DNA of 7,354 nucleotides from JAGPKI01 sp052034135. GTDB taxonomy: Bacteria > Caldisericota > Caldisericia > UBA6126 > JAGPKI01. Numbering within the stretch: the stretch's first letter is position 1; each line of letters begins with the position of its first letter. Of the stretch, positions 7,295-7,354 are shown piece after piece. A program made the translations under genes and the position numbers. Under the pieces are notes generated by a model, which had not been told where the DNA came from, made no database searches, and worked only from the letters and a program-made list of their open reading frames with translations. The DNA is taken from assembly GCA_052034135.1 (NCBI GenBank), contig JBPOJC010000112.1, positions 1 to 7,354 on the forward strand. The letters run 5' to 3'.

Positions 7295-7301
7295 AAGGAG
7301 G
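7295..7301 (+). promoter_or_regulatory. Strong ribosome binding site of the downstream partial gene
   Basis: AAGGAGG, a near-perfect Shine-Dalgarno sequence, ends 6 bases before the ATG at 7308. It is the strongest ribosome binding site in the window. There is no hairpin plus T-run between the methyltransferase stop and this site, so transcription probably reads through from the upstream genes. Confidence 0.8.
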
Positions 7302-7307
7302 ATAGTC

Positions 7308-7354
7308 ATGCTTAAGTTGTCGGGACTTTATTACATTACTCACATCGAAAATTT
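7308..7354 (+). CDS. 5' end of a probable DarT-like (DUF4433) DNA ADP-ribosyltransferase, cut by the window edge
   Basis: Only 15 complete codons are present: MLKLSGLYYITHIEN, and then the window ends. The LYYITHIEN stretch resembles the start of DarT/DUF4433 proteins, whose N-termini commonly read like IYHITHIDNL and help form the NAD+ pocket. Known DarT enzymes attach ADP-ribose to thymidine in single-stranded DNA and act as toxins or phage-defence effectors; the partner DarG, with a macro domain, removes the mark. The strong AAGGAGG site and the in-frame TAA at 7287-7289 support this start. The gene follows the methyltransferase by 43 bases on the same strand, so it may belong to the same operon. 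The existence of a gene is well supported. The family rests on a recalled short motif and could be wrong, and no antitoxin is visible within the window. Confidence 0.6.
   Translation, partial: MLKLSGLYYITHIEN

Overview
The window holds a short AT-rich intergenic region and two complete large genes on the + strand. A third + strand gene is cut off after 15 codons by the right edge. The DNA is AT-rich throughout and the proteins are rich in Lys, Glu, Ile and Asn. Starts are preceded by bacterial Shine-Dalgarno sequences (GAGGG, GGGGGA, AAGGAGG). This suggests a low-GC bacterium. No rRNA, tRNA or housekeeping gene is present to place it further, so I do not name a taxon.

Layout. Positions 1-378 carry no convincing gene. 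They contain two adjacent small palindromes at the left edge, a possible 14-codon leader peptide (239-283), and copies of a TTTTCTAATA motif, one inverted, just upstream of the first gene. Positions 379-3756 encode a 1125-residue protein with an N-terminal PLD-type nuclease domain followed by an SNF2/RapA-like helicase. Four bases later, positions 3761-7264 encode a 1167-residue Eco57I/PglX-like N6-adenine DNA methyltransferase with a C-terminal TaqI-like target-recognition region. A further 43 bases downstream, behind a strong ribosome binding site, a gene starts at 7308 whose first residues resemble the N-terminus of DarT/DUF4433 ADP-ribosyltransferases.

How the genes probably work together. 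The first two form a tightly coupled restriction-modification unit. The methyltransferase would recognise and mark host DNA. The PLD-helicase would translocate on unmodified foreign DNA and cut it. In architecture this resembles a single-chain Type ISP enzyme (nuclease-helicase-methyltransferase-specificity) split into two chains, with a PLD nuclease in place of an Mrr-like PD-(D/E)XK nuclease. Assignment of the pair to a restriction or phage-defence role is well supported by motifs; the named system type is inference. The possible DarT-like gene in the same transcription unit suggests a second layer that modifies DNA with ADP-ribose, but only 15 residues of it can be seen.
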